NCBI GenBank assembly: GCA_018882795.1
Contig: VERJ01000021.1
Location: forward strand, 1 to 36,731
Origin: Burkholderiaceae bacterium
Lineage (GTDB): Bacteria; Pseudomonadota; Gammaproteobacteria; Burkholderiales; Burkholderiaceae_A
Direction: 5' to 3'
DNA length: 36,731 nucleotides
Positions 1 through 8,004 of the stretch are shown piece after piece (the first letter of the stretch is position 1; the number at the start of each line of letters is the position of its first letter). The notes beneath the pieces were generated by a model. It was not told the origin of the DNA and did not search any database. It worked only from the letters and a program-made list of their open reading frames with translations. Made by a program: the position numbers and the translations under genes.

Positions 1-399
1 GCCCACGATGGTGGGATCAAATGAATTCAAGTACTTAGAGAGCTGATCTGGCAGGTCCCGCTCCGGGTCCACGGTGATGAAGACCAGCTGCAATTTCTCA
101 GCTTTTTTGCCAAGCAGTTTCTTCACTTCGCCCATTTTGGTGAGGTGGGTTGGGCAGGCATCGGGGCAATACATGAATCCGAAAAAGAGTGCGGTGACTT
201 TGCCGGAAAAGCTGGCCTGGGTAACGGTCTTGCCCTGAAGATCGGGCAGAGAGTAGCCCTGGCCCCATGGCGCGCCTGTCACATCCATGGCGTTGAATGT
301 GGTCTTGGACTCCGAGCAGCCCACGGCCATGGCGGCCATCAGCATGAGCGCTGCTGCTTTTGAGGCCAGTTTGAGTGAACGGCAGCTTTCTGTTGTCAT
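1..399 (-). CDS. SCO1/SenC family copper chaperone (3' part cut by window edge)
   Basis: The 133 visible residues start at an ATG and run off the left edge, so the C-terminal part, including the usual distal His ligand, is not seen. The N-terminus is basic, then hydrophobic, and ends in AVGC at residues 26-29, which fits a lipoprotein signal. The thioredoxin-like domain follows, with the copper-binding CPDACP motif (CxxxC) in the context GFMYCPDACPTHLTKMG, then FITVDPERD. SCO proteins deliver copper to the CuA site of cytochrome c oxidase on the outer face of the inner membrane. The start is inferred from the signal peptide; later in-frame Met codons would remove its positive charges. It faces the MnmC-like gene with only 8 bp between the start codons. 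The family call is secure; the exact role is inferred. Confidence 0.88.
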   Translation of the reverse strand, partial: MTTESCRSLKLASKAAALMLMAAMAVGCSESKTTFNAMDVTGAPWGQGYSLPDLQGKTVTQASFSGKVTALFFGFMYCPDACPTHLTKMGEVKKLLGKKAEKLQLVFITVDPERDLPDQLSKYLNSFDPTIVG

Positions 400-407
400 A
401 ACCGGCT

Positions 408-1556
408 ATGGTAACTCGCGCAAAAGTGGCAATCATCGGGGCTGGCCTGGCCGGTGCGGCCTGCGCGCGCGCCTTATCGCGTGCCGGGTTTTCGGTGACG
501 CTGCTGGAGGCCGCTGATCAGCCTGCCACCGGTGCATCGGGCAATCCGATCGGAATTCTCCACCCACTGATCTCTAAAGATCACAATCTGGCAAGCCAGT
601 GGGTGGAGATCGGGATGGCCACCACCCTGCGGTGGCTCTCGGAACTCTCCGATGTTGCTCGGGCTCAGGGCATTGGCACGTTGGGAGAGTCCTGCGGTGT
701 GCTGCAGATGAATGCCGATGCTTCTGAACTTGTGAGCTGGGCGCCGGAGGGTGCTTGGATAAAGCCGGCGCGATTCGTGCAGGCCTGCCTGGCGGATGCG
801 GCTGCCCACGGGGCCGAACTTGTGTTTGGTGCGCGTGCGGTGGCTGTGGATGCGCAGGGTGAGGTGTCCATTCATAGTCGTGGTGGTGAATCACATGCGC
901 AGCGTTTTGATGCTGTGGTGATCTGCAATGCGGCGGATATACATCGATTACTTCCCGATGCACAGCTGATGTTGAATTCGATTCGCGGCACTGTGAGCAG
1001 TTATGCGCTGCCAATGGAGCGGTCTTTGCCTACTGTGATCTGTGCAAGCGGCTACGCCACACCAGTGGTGGAGGGCGAGATGGTGGTGGGCGCAAGCTAT
1101 GAGCGTATAGAGTCAGACTTCGATCATGAGCCTGATGATTCTGCGCAGTTTCGGGGGCAGGATGTCATGGAAGGTGTTGATGAGGGCGATGCGTTATCGA
1201 ATCTGGATCGATTGCACGTGATTTCGCCATCGCTTGCTGAAATCTGTGCTGATTTGATGCCCGCAGACAGAACCAGCATTCGAAGCGCAACCCTGGATCG
1301 CATGCCGCATGTAGGCCGTGTGCTCGACTGGACCAAGCCGCTTGCGCCAAGCGTTTCGCAGATCCATCAGATGCCACGATGCGAGCGGCTCTGGGTGCTG
1401 GGGGGCTTGGGATCGCGGGGCCTAAGCTCTGCGCCACTCGGTGCGGAGGTGATCGCCGCCCAGATTGCGGGGCAGCCAGCCCCTATCTCTTCAAGGCTAT
1501 TGGCTGCTGTTGACCCGACACGCTTTGCGCTGCGCAGGCATCAGCGCCGGAAATAG
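408..1556 (+). CDS. Stand-alone FAD-dependent oxidoreductase of the MnmC C-terminal type
   Basis: This 382-residue protein begins directly with an FAD-binding Rossmann motif (VAIIGAGLAGAACA). It continues with ATGASGNPIGILHPLISKD, which matches the GASGN..G.L.PLLSK stretch of MnmC. The C-terminus has VLGGLGSRGLSSAPLGAE, matching the GLGSRGL.SAPL signature of MnmC. In Escherichia coli the bifunctional MnmC turns cmnm5(s2)U34 of tRNA into nm5(s2)U with its FAD domain and then methylates it with its N-terminal domain. Here only the oxidase domain is present, so the methyltransferase must be elsewhere or absent. The start is close to correct because the Rossmann strand begins at residue 7, although no good Shine-Dalgarno sequence precedes it. 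panB follows after 40 bp on the same strand. Confidence 0.8.
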   Translation: MVTRAKVAIIGAGLAGAACARALSRAGFSVTLLEAADQPATGASGNPIGILHPLISKDHNLASQWVEIGMATTLRWLSELSDVARAQGIGTLGESCGVLQMNADASELVSWAPEGAWIKPARFVQACLADAAAHGAELVFGARAVAVDAQGEVSIHSRGGESHAQRFDAVVICNAADIHRLLPDAQLMLNSIRGTVSSYALPMERSLPTVICASGYATPVVEGEMVVGASYERIESDFDHEPDDSAQFRGQDVMEGVDEGDALSNLDRLHVISPSLAEICADLMPADRTSIRSATLDRMPHVGRVLDWTKPLAPSVSQIHQMPRCERLWVLGGLGSRGLSSAPLGAEVIAAQIAGQPAPISSRLLAAVDPTRFALRRHQRRK

Positions 1557-1596
1557 GCTAGATTAGTCGCAAAGCCCCAGTTTGGAGAATTTTCGG

Positions 1597-2445
1597 ATGG
1601 CGAATTACGGGATTGATTCGGAAAAAAGTGCGTCGGGCGCAGCGCGCAAGGCGGTCACGCTGCGCGATCTGAAGGCGCGCAAAACCAGTGGCGAGCGCAT
1701 TGTCATGCTCACCTGCTATGACGCAAGTTTTTCTCAAGTTTTAGATGACTGCGGTGTGGATGTGCTGTTGATCGGTGATTCCCTGGGCATGGTGCTGCAG
1801 GGCCACGCGTCCACCCTGCCGGTCACGATGGATCAGATTGTGTATCACACCGAGTGCGTGGCCCGTCCCAAGCCGAAGGCCTGGGTCCTTGCCGATATGC
1901 CCTTCGGCAGTTACCAGGAATCCCCCGCCCAGGCCTACGCAAATGCGGCAAGGCTGATGGCAGCCGGTGCGCAGATGGTCAAGATCGAAGGGGGTGCCTG
2001 GTTGGCACCAACGGTGGAGTTTCTGACTCAGCGTGGTATTCCTGTCTGTGCGCACTTAGGCCTAACGCCGCAGTCAGTCCATCAACTGGGCGGCTATCGC
2101 GTGCAGGGCCGTGATGATGCAGCAGCCAAGCAGCTGATTGCGGATGCAAAGCTGTTGCAAACCAGTGGCGCAGACATGGTGCTGGTGGAGTTGATCCCGA
2201 CGCCTTTAGGCAGGGCGCTTACCGAATCACTGTCGGTCCCCACGATTGGTATTGGTGCGGGGCCCCACACCACAGGTCAGGTGCTGGTGTTACACGATAT
2301 TCTCGATGTCACCCCGGGCAAAAAAGCCCGATTTGTGAAGAACTATATGGCCGGCGCGGGCAGCATCCGTGAGGCGATCAGTCGCTACGTAGCAGAGGTA
2401 CGATCAGGCGCTTATCCGGCACCCGAACATGGCTTTGAGTCTTGA
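1597..2445 (+). CDS. panB: 3-methyl-2-oxobutanoate hydroxymethyltransferase
   Basis: PanB transfers a hydroxymethyl group from 5,10-methylenetetrahydrofolate to 2-oxoisovalerate, giving ketopantoate, the first committed step of pantothenate and CoA synthesis. The 282-residue length is close to the family norm. Visible motifs are MLTCYDASFSQ, LLIGDSLGMVLQGH (metal and substrate site), MVKIEGG and GIGAGPHTTGQVLVLHDIL. A TTG at 1582 is in frame, but a GGAG at 1584-1587 sits about 9 nt before the ATG at 1597, so that ATG is the better start. panC is not adjacent. A perfect hairpin lies just downstream, between this gene and the convergent hydrolase. Confidence 0.95.
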   Translation: MANYGIDSEKSASGAARKAVTLRDLKARKTSGERIVMLTCYDASFSQVLDDCGVDVLLIGDSLGMVLQGHASTLPVTMDQIVYHTECVARPKPKAWVLADMPFGSYQESPAQAYANAARLMAAGAQMVKIEGGAWLAPTVEFLTQRGIPVCAHLGLTPQSVHQLGGYRVQGRDDAAAKQLIADAKLLQTSGADMVLVELIPTPLGRALTESLSVPTIGIGAGPHTTGQVLVLHDILDVTPGKKARFVKNYMAGAGSIREAISRYVAEVRSGAYPAPEHGFES

Positions 2446-2448
2446 TCG

Positions 2449-2470
2449 ATTCCGTGCCCAAGCACGGAAT
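2449..2470. terminator. Perfect hairpin between convergent genes
   Basis: A 9-bp perfect stem (ATTCCGTGC / GCACGGAAT) with a CCAA loop starts 4 nt after the panB stop and lies 18 nt from the stop of the opposing hydrolase gene. There is no clean T-run on either side, so it may be a weak bidirectional terminator or an mRNA 3' end stabiliser. Confidence 0.5.
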
Positions 2471-2488
2471 GTCAGCGTGTTGGGTTTG

Positions 2489-3598
2489 TTAAACCGTCAA
2501 AAACTTCAGTGACCCATCCGGCTGGGTCACGCGTTTTAACACCCCGGCATGCCAGAGGTGATTCAAGTGGGCAATGGTCTCGCCCATGGCAAATGTCAGC
2601 TGATGTAAATCCAGCTGGCGCTTGAACAGCACGGGCATCACTTCGCAGGCATGCTTGGCTTCACGGCAGGCCTCGCGTGTTTCATCAAGCCGGTCCCTGT
2701 GGTGTTCGCGCAGCTGGGTGATGCGTTCTTTAATGCCGCCTGCTCGGCTGCCGGGGTCTGCGCCAAAGGGTTTGCCATGTGAGGGCAACACCAGCACATC
2801 ATCGGGCAGCAATTCAAACGCATGCAGGGAATCCAGGTAGAGCTTGAGCGGATCTGCATCGGGCTCCTGTGGCCAGACCGACATATTGGTGGAAATCTTG
2901 GGCAGCACCATATCGCCCGAGATCAGCAGATTCAGATCTTCGCAATACAAGGCACAGTGTTCGGGTGAGTGGCCGTAGCCTGCGATCACATGCCAGTGAT
3001 GTTCCCCAATGCGAATCGACTGATTGGGAAAGATGCGCACAAAGCTATCGGGCACTTCGGGCACAAGCGATGGGAAGTGGCCGCTACGTGCACGAAGTTT
3101 CTCAATGGTGTCGGGATCGTTGATGCCATGCCGATGGAAATGGCTGGCCATATTTACGGCACCAGCGCCTTCATCAAGTTTGATTGATGCGCCCGCACCC
3201 AGAAATACGCGTGCCGTCTGATATTCCGCATAGTTGATCCAGAGCGGCGCGGTCCAGCGGCCAGTGTCAGCGCCATTGCCCAACCATGCCGCAAGGCCAA
3301 TGTGATCGGGGTGATAGTGGGTGCAGAGCACCCGCACAATCGGCAGGCCCTGGAAGTGATTCTGAATGACCTGCCGCCATGCGGCGCGGGTGGCTTCGGT
3401 GCCCACGCCGGCATCGATCACTGTCCAGCCCTTCACACCTTCCAGGCTGTCTTCCAGCATCCAGAGATTGATGTGGTCAAGCGCAAACGGCAGGGGCATG
3501 CGCACCCAGTAAACACCCTTGGCAATCGGGGTGATCTGGCCGATTTCTGGAATCGGAAGGTCGGCGTAGCGGATGGCCTGCTCGGGGGATTTCTTCAT
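2489..3598 (-). CDS. MBL-fold metallo-hydrolase (glyoxalase II / LACTB2-like)
   Basis: This 369-residue cytoplasmic protein has no signal peptide. The metallo-beta-lactamase zinc motif is THYHPDHIG (His94, His96, Asp98, His99). Further ligands are likely in GYGHSPEH (near 208-214), SGDM (Asp229) and LPSHGKPF. A helical C-terminal segment of about 90 residues ends in a winged-helix-like tail, as in LACTB2-type hydrolases. Members hydrolyse thioesters or other esters, or act as nucleases. It is divergent from the acyl-CoA synthetase across 84 bp, which suggests co-regulation with the acid-degradation genes and perhaps an acyl-thioesterase role; that role is inference. The reading frame stays open upstream for a long way (antisense to the synthetase), but only the part from the Met at 3598 is credible. 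Confidence 0.85.
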   Translation of the reverse strand: MKKSPEQAIRYADLPIPEIGQITPIAKGVYWVRMPLPFALDHINLWMLEDSLEGVKGWTVIDAGVGTEATRAAWRQVIQNHFQGLPIVRVLCTHYHPDHIGLAAWLGNGADTGRWTAPLWINYAEYQTARVFLGAGASIKLDEGAGAVNMASHFHRHGINDPDTIEKLRARSGHFPSLVPEVPDSFVRIFPNQSIRIGEHHWHVIAGYGHSPEHCALYCEDLNLLISGDMVLPKISTNMSVWPQEPDADPLKLYLDSLHAFELLPDDVLVLPSHGKPFGADPGSRAGGIKERITQLREHHRDRLDETREACREAKHACEVMPVLFKRQLDLHQLTFAMGETIAHLNHLWHAGVLKRVTQPDGSLKFLTV

Positions 3599-3603
3599 GG
3601 ATT

Positions 3604-3616
3604 TTGTTCTGAACAA
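3604..3616. promoter_or_regulatory. Candidate operator palindrome in a divergent promoter region
   Basis: TTGTTC-T-GAACAA is a perfect 6-1-6 inverted repeat in the 84-bp gap between the divergent hydrolase and acyl-CoA synthetase genes. It is AT-rich against its surroundings and lies where a dimeric repressor could control both directions. No regulator gene lies nearby. It was read by eye only. Confidence 0.4.
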
Positions 3617-3682
3617 GAAGGAGATTGGAGTAAACTGAAACGATAACAAAAACAACGAACTTTTATTTGTGGCGAGGAGATC

Positions 3683-5338
3683 ATGCCTGCTTCCATCTAC
3701 GAACAAGGCCTGGACAAGAACCCGGCCAACTATGTCCCGCAGACCCCGCTGACATTTATTGAGCGGGCAGCGACTGTCTATCCCGATAAAACCGCCGTTA
3801 TTCATGGACCGATTCAGCGGTCCTGGGCGCAGACTTATGCCCGCTGCCGTCAGCTTGCCTCGGCACTCTCCAAACTGGGCGTTGGTCGTTTCGACACGGT
3901 CGCTGTAATGCTGCCCAACACACCGCCGATGGTGGACTGTCATTTTGGCGTGCCCATGCTCGGCGCAGTGCTTTGTTCGCTCAACACCCGGCTGGATAGT
4001 GCTGCAATCGCCTTTATGTTGGAACATGGCGAGGCCAAGGTGGTGATTGTGGATAAGGAATTCTCCTTGGTGATGAAGGCTGCCTTGCAGGTGCTGAAAG
4101 AAAAAGGTCTGAATGCTCCGGTGGTGATCGATGCCGATGATGCGCAATACACCGGTGCAGGCGAGCGCATTGGCACTGTTGAATATGAAGCCTTCATTGC
4201 GGGCGGTGATCCTGACTTTGCCTGGAGAATGCCCGCAGATGAATGGGATTCCATTTGCCTGAACTACACCTCGGGCACGACTGGCAATCCCAAGGGCGTG
4301 GTCTATTCCCACCGCGGTGCTTATGTGAATGCCATCTCCAATATTTTGGAGTGGGACATGCCCAAGCACCCGGTCTATCTCTGGACGTTGCCGATGTTTC
4401 ACTGCAATGGCTGGTGTTTTCCTTGGACTATTGCCGCGCGGGCCGGTGTGAATGTCTGCCTGCGTAGGGTGGAGGCCGCAGCGATTTTCGATGCAATTCG
4501 CACGCACAAGGTGACCCACTACTGTGGCGCACCGATTGTGCACGGCATGCTGATCAATTCTCCGGCCGAGATGAAGCAGGGCATCACGCATCAGGTAAAA
4601 GCCATGGTGGCTGGGGCCGCACCCCCCGCAGCCATGATTGAGGGCATGGAGAAAATGGGTTTTGATATCACCCATGTCTATGGGCTGACTGAGACCTATG
4701 GCCCGGCCTCGGTCTGTGTGAAGCATGATGCCTGGCAGGAAGAAGAGATCGGCGAGCGTGCAAGACTGAACGCCCGCCAAGGGGTGCGCTATCACCTGCA
4801 GCAGGCAATCAACGTGATCAATCCTGAGACCATGCAGCCCGTTCCTGCCGATGGCGAGACCATGGGTGAGATCATGTTCCGCGGCAACATCACCATGAAG
4901 GGTTATCTGAAAAATCCAAAGGCCACCCAGGAGGCATTTGAGGGCGGATGGTTTCACTCGGGCGACCTGGCGGTGATGAACCCCGATGGCTACGTGAAAA
5001 TCAAAGACCGCAGCAAAGACATCATTATCTCGGGTGGTGAGAATATTTCTTCCATTGAAGTGGAGGATGTGCTGTATCGGCATCCGGCTGTGTTGGCGGC
5101 TGCTGTGGTGGCCAAGCCCGATCCCAAATGGGGCGAGACCCCTTGCGCATTTCTGGAGATCAAGCCTGGGGCCCAGGTCACACCGGAGGAAATCGTGGCC
5201 CACTGCAAGCAATACCTCGCGGGCTTTAAAGTGCCGCGGGCCGTGGTGTTTGGCGAGCTCCCCAAAACATCGACTGGCAAAATTCAGAAGTTCGAGCTGC
5301 GCGGTAAGGCAGGTTCTGCGGGCGCTATTGATGTGTAA
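3683..5338 (+). CDS. Acyl-CoA synthetase (AMP-forming), copy 1
   Basis: The 551 residues form a complete adenylate-forming ligase: the P-loop YTSGTTGNPKGVVYSH (about 195-210), FHCNGWCFPW, YGLTETYGP (A5), the hinge region GYVKIKDRSKDIIISGGE, and the catalytic lysine in PKTSTGKIQKFELR (Lys533). It activates a carboxylic acid to its CoA thioester with ATP and CoA. The family includes medium-chain and short-branched acyl-CoA ligases and the methylmercaptopropionate ligase DmdB; substrate cannot be assigned. A GAGGAG-type ribosome-binding site precedes the ATG. The gene opens the plus-strand run that continues into the dehydrogenases and the ABC transporter. The ligase at 15487-17124 is a close paralogue. 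Confidence 0.92.
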   Translation: MPASIYEQGLDKNPANYVPQTPLTFIERAATVYPDKTAVIHGPIQRSWAQTYARCRQLASALSKLGVGRFDTVAVMLPNTPPMVDCHFGVPMLGAVLCSLNTRLDSAAIAFMLEHGEAKVVIVDKEFSLVMKAALQVLKEKGLNAPVVIDADDAQYTGAGERIGTVEYEAFIAGGDPDFAWRMPADEWDSICLNYTSGTTGNPKGVVYSHRGAYVNAISNILEWDMPKHPVYLWTLPMFHCNGWCFPWTIAARAGVNVCLRRVEAAAIFDAIRTHKVTHYCGAPIVHGMLINSPAEMKQGITHQVKAMVAGAAPPAAMIEGMEKMGFDITHVYGLTETYGPASVCVKHDAWQEEEIGERARLNARQGVRYHLQQAINVINPETMQPVPADGETMGEIMFRGNITMKGYLKNPKATQEAFEGGWFHSGDLAVMNPDGYVKIKDRSKDIIISGGENISSIEVEDVLYRHPAVLAAAVVAKPDPKWGETPCAFLEIKPGAQVTPEEIVAHCKQYLAGFKVPRAVVFGELPKTSTGKIQKFELRGKAGSAGAIDV

Positions 5339-5427
5339 TGAAATGGTAGCCTGAATCGCTTATTCATCCGTTTGTAGAAATAAAGAGCAAGACAGACAAG
5401 GGAAACTCCAGGAAAGGGAAATTCAAG

Positions 5428-7230
5428 ATGGCCGATTACAACGCCCCCGTTCGTGACATGCAGTTCGTGGTCAATGAACTGATTCCGCTATCGGAGATCA
5501 CCGCCTTGCCCGGCTATGAAGAGGCCGGGGAGGATCTGGTGAATGCGATCCTGGAAGAGGCCGCTAAGTTTGCCAATGGCGTGCTTGCGCCGCTGAACTG
5601 GGTGGGTGATCAGGAGGGCTGTGTGTATAAGGAAAATACAGTCACGACACCCAAGGGTTTTAAAGATGCTTACCAACAGTTCTCAGAGGCCGGCTGGATC
5701 GGACTAGGCTGTGATCCCGACTATGGTGGCCAGGGCCTGCCTGCCTTGGTCTCCACCGCAGTCTGCGAGATGTGGCATGCATCGAATATGGCCTTCACCC
5801 TGTGTCCGATGCTTACTGCAGGTGCCATTGATGCCATCAGTCACCATGGCTCTGCAGAACAAAAAACCACCTATCTGCCGAATCTGATTTCCGGCAAGTG
5901 GGCTGGCACCATGAACCTGACCGAACCCAATGCGGGCTCCGATCTTTCTGTTGTGTCTGCAAAAGCAATTCCCCAGGCCGATGGCACGTACAAGATCACG
6001 GGCACCAAGATCTTCATCACCTATGGTGAGCATGATTTCACAGAGAACATTATTCATTTGGTGTTGGCCCGGCTGCCTGATGCGCCCCCGGGGGTGAAAG
6101 GCATTTCGCTATTCATCGTGCCCAAGTTCATGGTAAACGCTGATGGATCGCTTGGTGCGCGCAACGATGTCAAATGCATTTCTCTTGAGCACAAGCTGGG
6201 CATTCATGCGAGTCCCACCGCGGTGATGTCGTATGGCGAGTCGGGTGGTGCAACGGGTTATCTGGTGGGCCAGGCCAATCGGGGCCTGGAGTACATGTTC
6301 ACCATGATGAATGCCGCGCGGCTTCAAGTGGGGTTGGAAGGCGTGGGCATTTCCGAGCGTGCTTATCAGCAGGCTGCAAGCTATGCGCTCCAGCGTGTGC
6401 AGGGCAAGATCGTGGGCAAGTCCGGCAATCTGCCCATTGCCCATCACCCCGACATTTCTCGCATGCTCATGACCATGCGCGCCCAGATTCAGGCGATGCG
6501 TGCCTTGGCATTTCTTGCTGCAGCCGAGTCTGATCGTGCCCTGCGCCATCCGGATGCCGAACAGCGGGCGCTTGCCCAGGCCAGACTCGATTTGCTGATT
6601 CCGATTGTGAAGGGCTGGTCCACAGAGCAGTCGGTTGAGATCACCTCTCTTGGTGTGCAAATCCACGGCGGTATGGGCTTTGTGGAAGAGACCGGTGCAG
6701 CCCAGCATTTCCGTGATGCACGGATCACGCCGATTTATGAAGGCACCACGGGCATTCAGGCCAATGACCTGATTGGCAGGAAAATCTCCCGTGATGGCGG
6801 TAAAGAAGCCCGCCGCCTGATCGAAGAAATCAAGGCCACTGCCACGCAGATGCAGTCTTCTTCCGATATGCGGCTCAAAGCCATGGGCAGCAGCCTGGGC
6901 ACGGCGGCCCTGGCATTGGATCGTGCAGTGGAGTGGGTGGTCGAGACCATGGCCAAAAATTCATCGGCAGCGCTTGCGGGTGCCTATCCATTGATGAAAT
7001 GTTTTGGCGTCGTGGCTGGCGGCTGGCTCCTGGCCCGATCAGCGCTGATTGCCATGGAGAAAATCGGCCAGGGCTCAACCGATGAGTTCTACACCCAGAA
7101 GATTGGCGTGGCGCTTTTCTATGCTCACCACATTCTCACCGCTGCCGCAGGCCTGTCGCAGTCGGTGCGCGTGGGTGAGGAAGTGGTGGCGGCAATGAAT
7201 GATGGGTTGAACGATCTGCTCTCGGCTTAA
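5428..7230 (+). CDS. Acyl-CoA dehydrogenase, 600-residue DmdC-like type
   Basis: This FAD enzyme oxidises an acyl-CoA to the 2-enoyl-CoA and passes electrons to ETF. Visible elements are a helical N-terminus, the MNLTEPNAGSDLS flavin/substrate motif (about 162-174), TGTKIFIT, and the catalytic base in IYEGTTGIQANDL (Glu438). A further C-terminal extension of about 150 residues makes it longer than the roughly 380-400 residues of classic ACADs. Length and the extra domain match the AcdA/DmdC branch, whose best-known member acts on 3-methylmercaptopropionyl-CoA; many relatives have other substrates. It lies 89 bp after the acyl-CoA synthetase with no terminator between them, preceded by a GGAAAGGGAA ribosome-binding stretch. 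The SDR starts 15 bp after its stop. Confidence 0.92.
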   Translation: MADYNAPVRDMQFVVNELIPLSEITALPGYEEAGEDLVNAILEEAAKFANGVLAPLNWVGDQEGCVYKENTVTTPKGFKDAYQQFSEAGWIGLGCDPDYGGQGLPALVSTAVCEMWHASNMAFTLCPMLTAGAIDAISHHGSAEQKTTYLPNLISGKWAGTMNLTEPNAGSDLSVVSAKAIPQADGTYKITGTKIFITYGEHDFTENIIHLVLARLPDAPPGVKGISLFIVPKFMVNADGSLGARNDVKCISLEHKLGIHASPTAVMSYGESGGATGYLVGQANRGLEYMFTMMNAARLQVGLEGVGISERAYQQAASYALQRVQGKIVGKSGNLPIAHHPDISRMLMTMRAQIQAMRALAFLAAAESDRALRHPDAEQRALAQARLDLLIPIVKGWSTEQSVEITSLGVQIHGGMGFVEETGAAQHFRDARITPIYEGTTGIQANDLIGRKISRDGGKEARRLIEEIKATATQMQSSSDMRLKAMGSSLGTAALALDRAVEWVVETMAKNSSAALAGAYPLMKCFGVVAGGWLLARSALIAMEKIGQGSTDEFYTQKIGVALFYAHHILTAAAGLSQSVRVGEEVVAAMNDGLNDLLSA

Positions 7231-7245
7231 CACGCGGATACTGTG

Positions 7246-7992
7246 ATGGCGCTTCTGTCTGATAAGACGGTGGTGGTGACGGGCGTCTCCAGTGGGCTGG
7301 GCGCGCACTTCTGTGCGCTGCTTAAAAAAGAAGGCGCTCGTGTGATCGGCCTGGCACGGCGTGACAGCTGCAACAACCCGGCGATTGATGTGATGCTCTG
7401 CGCCGACATCACCGATCCCGTGTCGGTCGACCGCGCGCTGCGCGATGCCCTGGGCCCACCGGATAGCGGTGAGGCGGTATATGGCCTAATCAATAATGCG
7501 GGTATTGCGGTCACCGCCACGCTGCACGAAACGACGCCTGCCGATGAAGCCCGGGTGCTGGCCACCAATATCTCGGGCACCACGACCATGACCCGTGCGT
7601 TGCTGCCCTATCTGCGCAAGGGCGCTGTCGCCCATGGCGGTGCTGTGATGGTGAATATCGCCTCGGTGCTGGGGCTGCGGCCGCTGCGGCATGTGGCCAT
7701 CTATTCTGCGACCAAGGCCGCTGTGATTCAGATGACACGCTCAAGTGCAATCGAACTTGCCCGCGATGGCATTCGTGTCAATGCGCTGGCTCCCGGCTAT
7801 GTCCGCACCGACATGAATGCTCAGGTGCTGGATGGCGATGCGGGCACGGCCCTGAAAAAGAAGGTGCCCTTGGCCAGGTTTGCGGAACCCGCAGAGCTTG
7901 ATGCGCCCATGCGCTGCCTGCTGGATCCGGCCAACCGCTACATGACAGGCGCAGTGCTCGTTGTGGATGGTGGGATGAGCGCCGGTCTCTAA
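7246..7992 (+). CDS. Short-chain dehydrogenase/reductase (SDR)
   Basis: A 248-residue classical SDR with the cofactor motif TGVSSGLG (12-19), NNAG (83-86), Ser140, the YSATK active site (Tyr153, Lys157) and a C-terminal VVDGGMS. It interconverts a hydroxyl and a keto group using NAD(P)H. A GTG three bases upstream (7243) is also in frame, but the ATG at 7246 is preferred. It is tightly packed between two acyl-CoA dehydrogenases (15 bp before, 12 bp after). By analogy with LvaD of the Pseudomonas putida levulinate operon, it could reduce a 4-oxoacyl-CoA to the 4-hydroxyacyl-CoA handled by the next two genes. A 3-hydroxyacyl-CoA dehydrogenase role is the main alternative. Confidence 0.9.
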   Translation: MALLSDKTVVVTGVSSGLGAHFCALLKKEGARVIGLARRDSCNNPAIDVMLCADITDPVSVDRALRDALGPPDSGEAVYGLINNAGIAVTATLHETTPADEARVLATNISGTTTMTRALLPYLRKGAVAHGGAVMVNIASVLGLRPLRHVAIYSATKAAVIQMTRSSAIELARDGIRVNALAPGYVRTDMNAQVLDGDAGTALKKKVPLARFAEPAELDAPMRCLLDPANRYMTGAVLVVDGGMSAGL

Positions 7993-8004
7993 CGCGAGGA
8001 TCTT

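Noticed and set aside
3599-5212. A very long minus-strand frame continuous with the metallo-hydrolase and antisense to acyl-CoA synthetase copy 1, giving 907 residues in all
   Set aside because: The upstream part lies wholly opposite a clear ligase gene and encodes His- and Arg-rich text with no domain. It reflects codon bias leaving the opposite strand open. Only the hydrolase from 3598 is kept.
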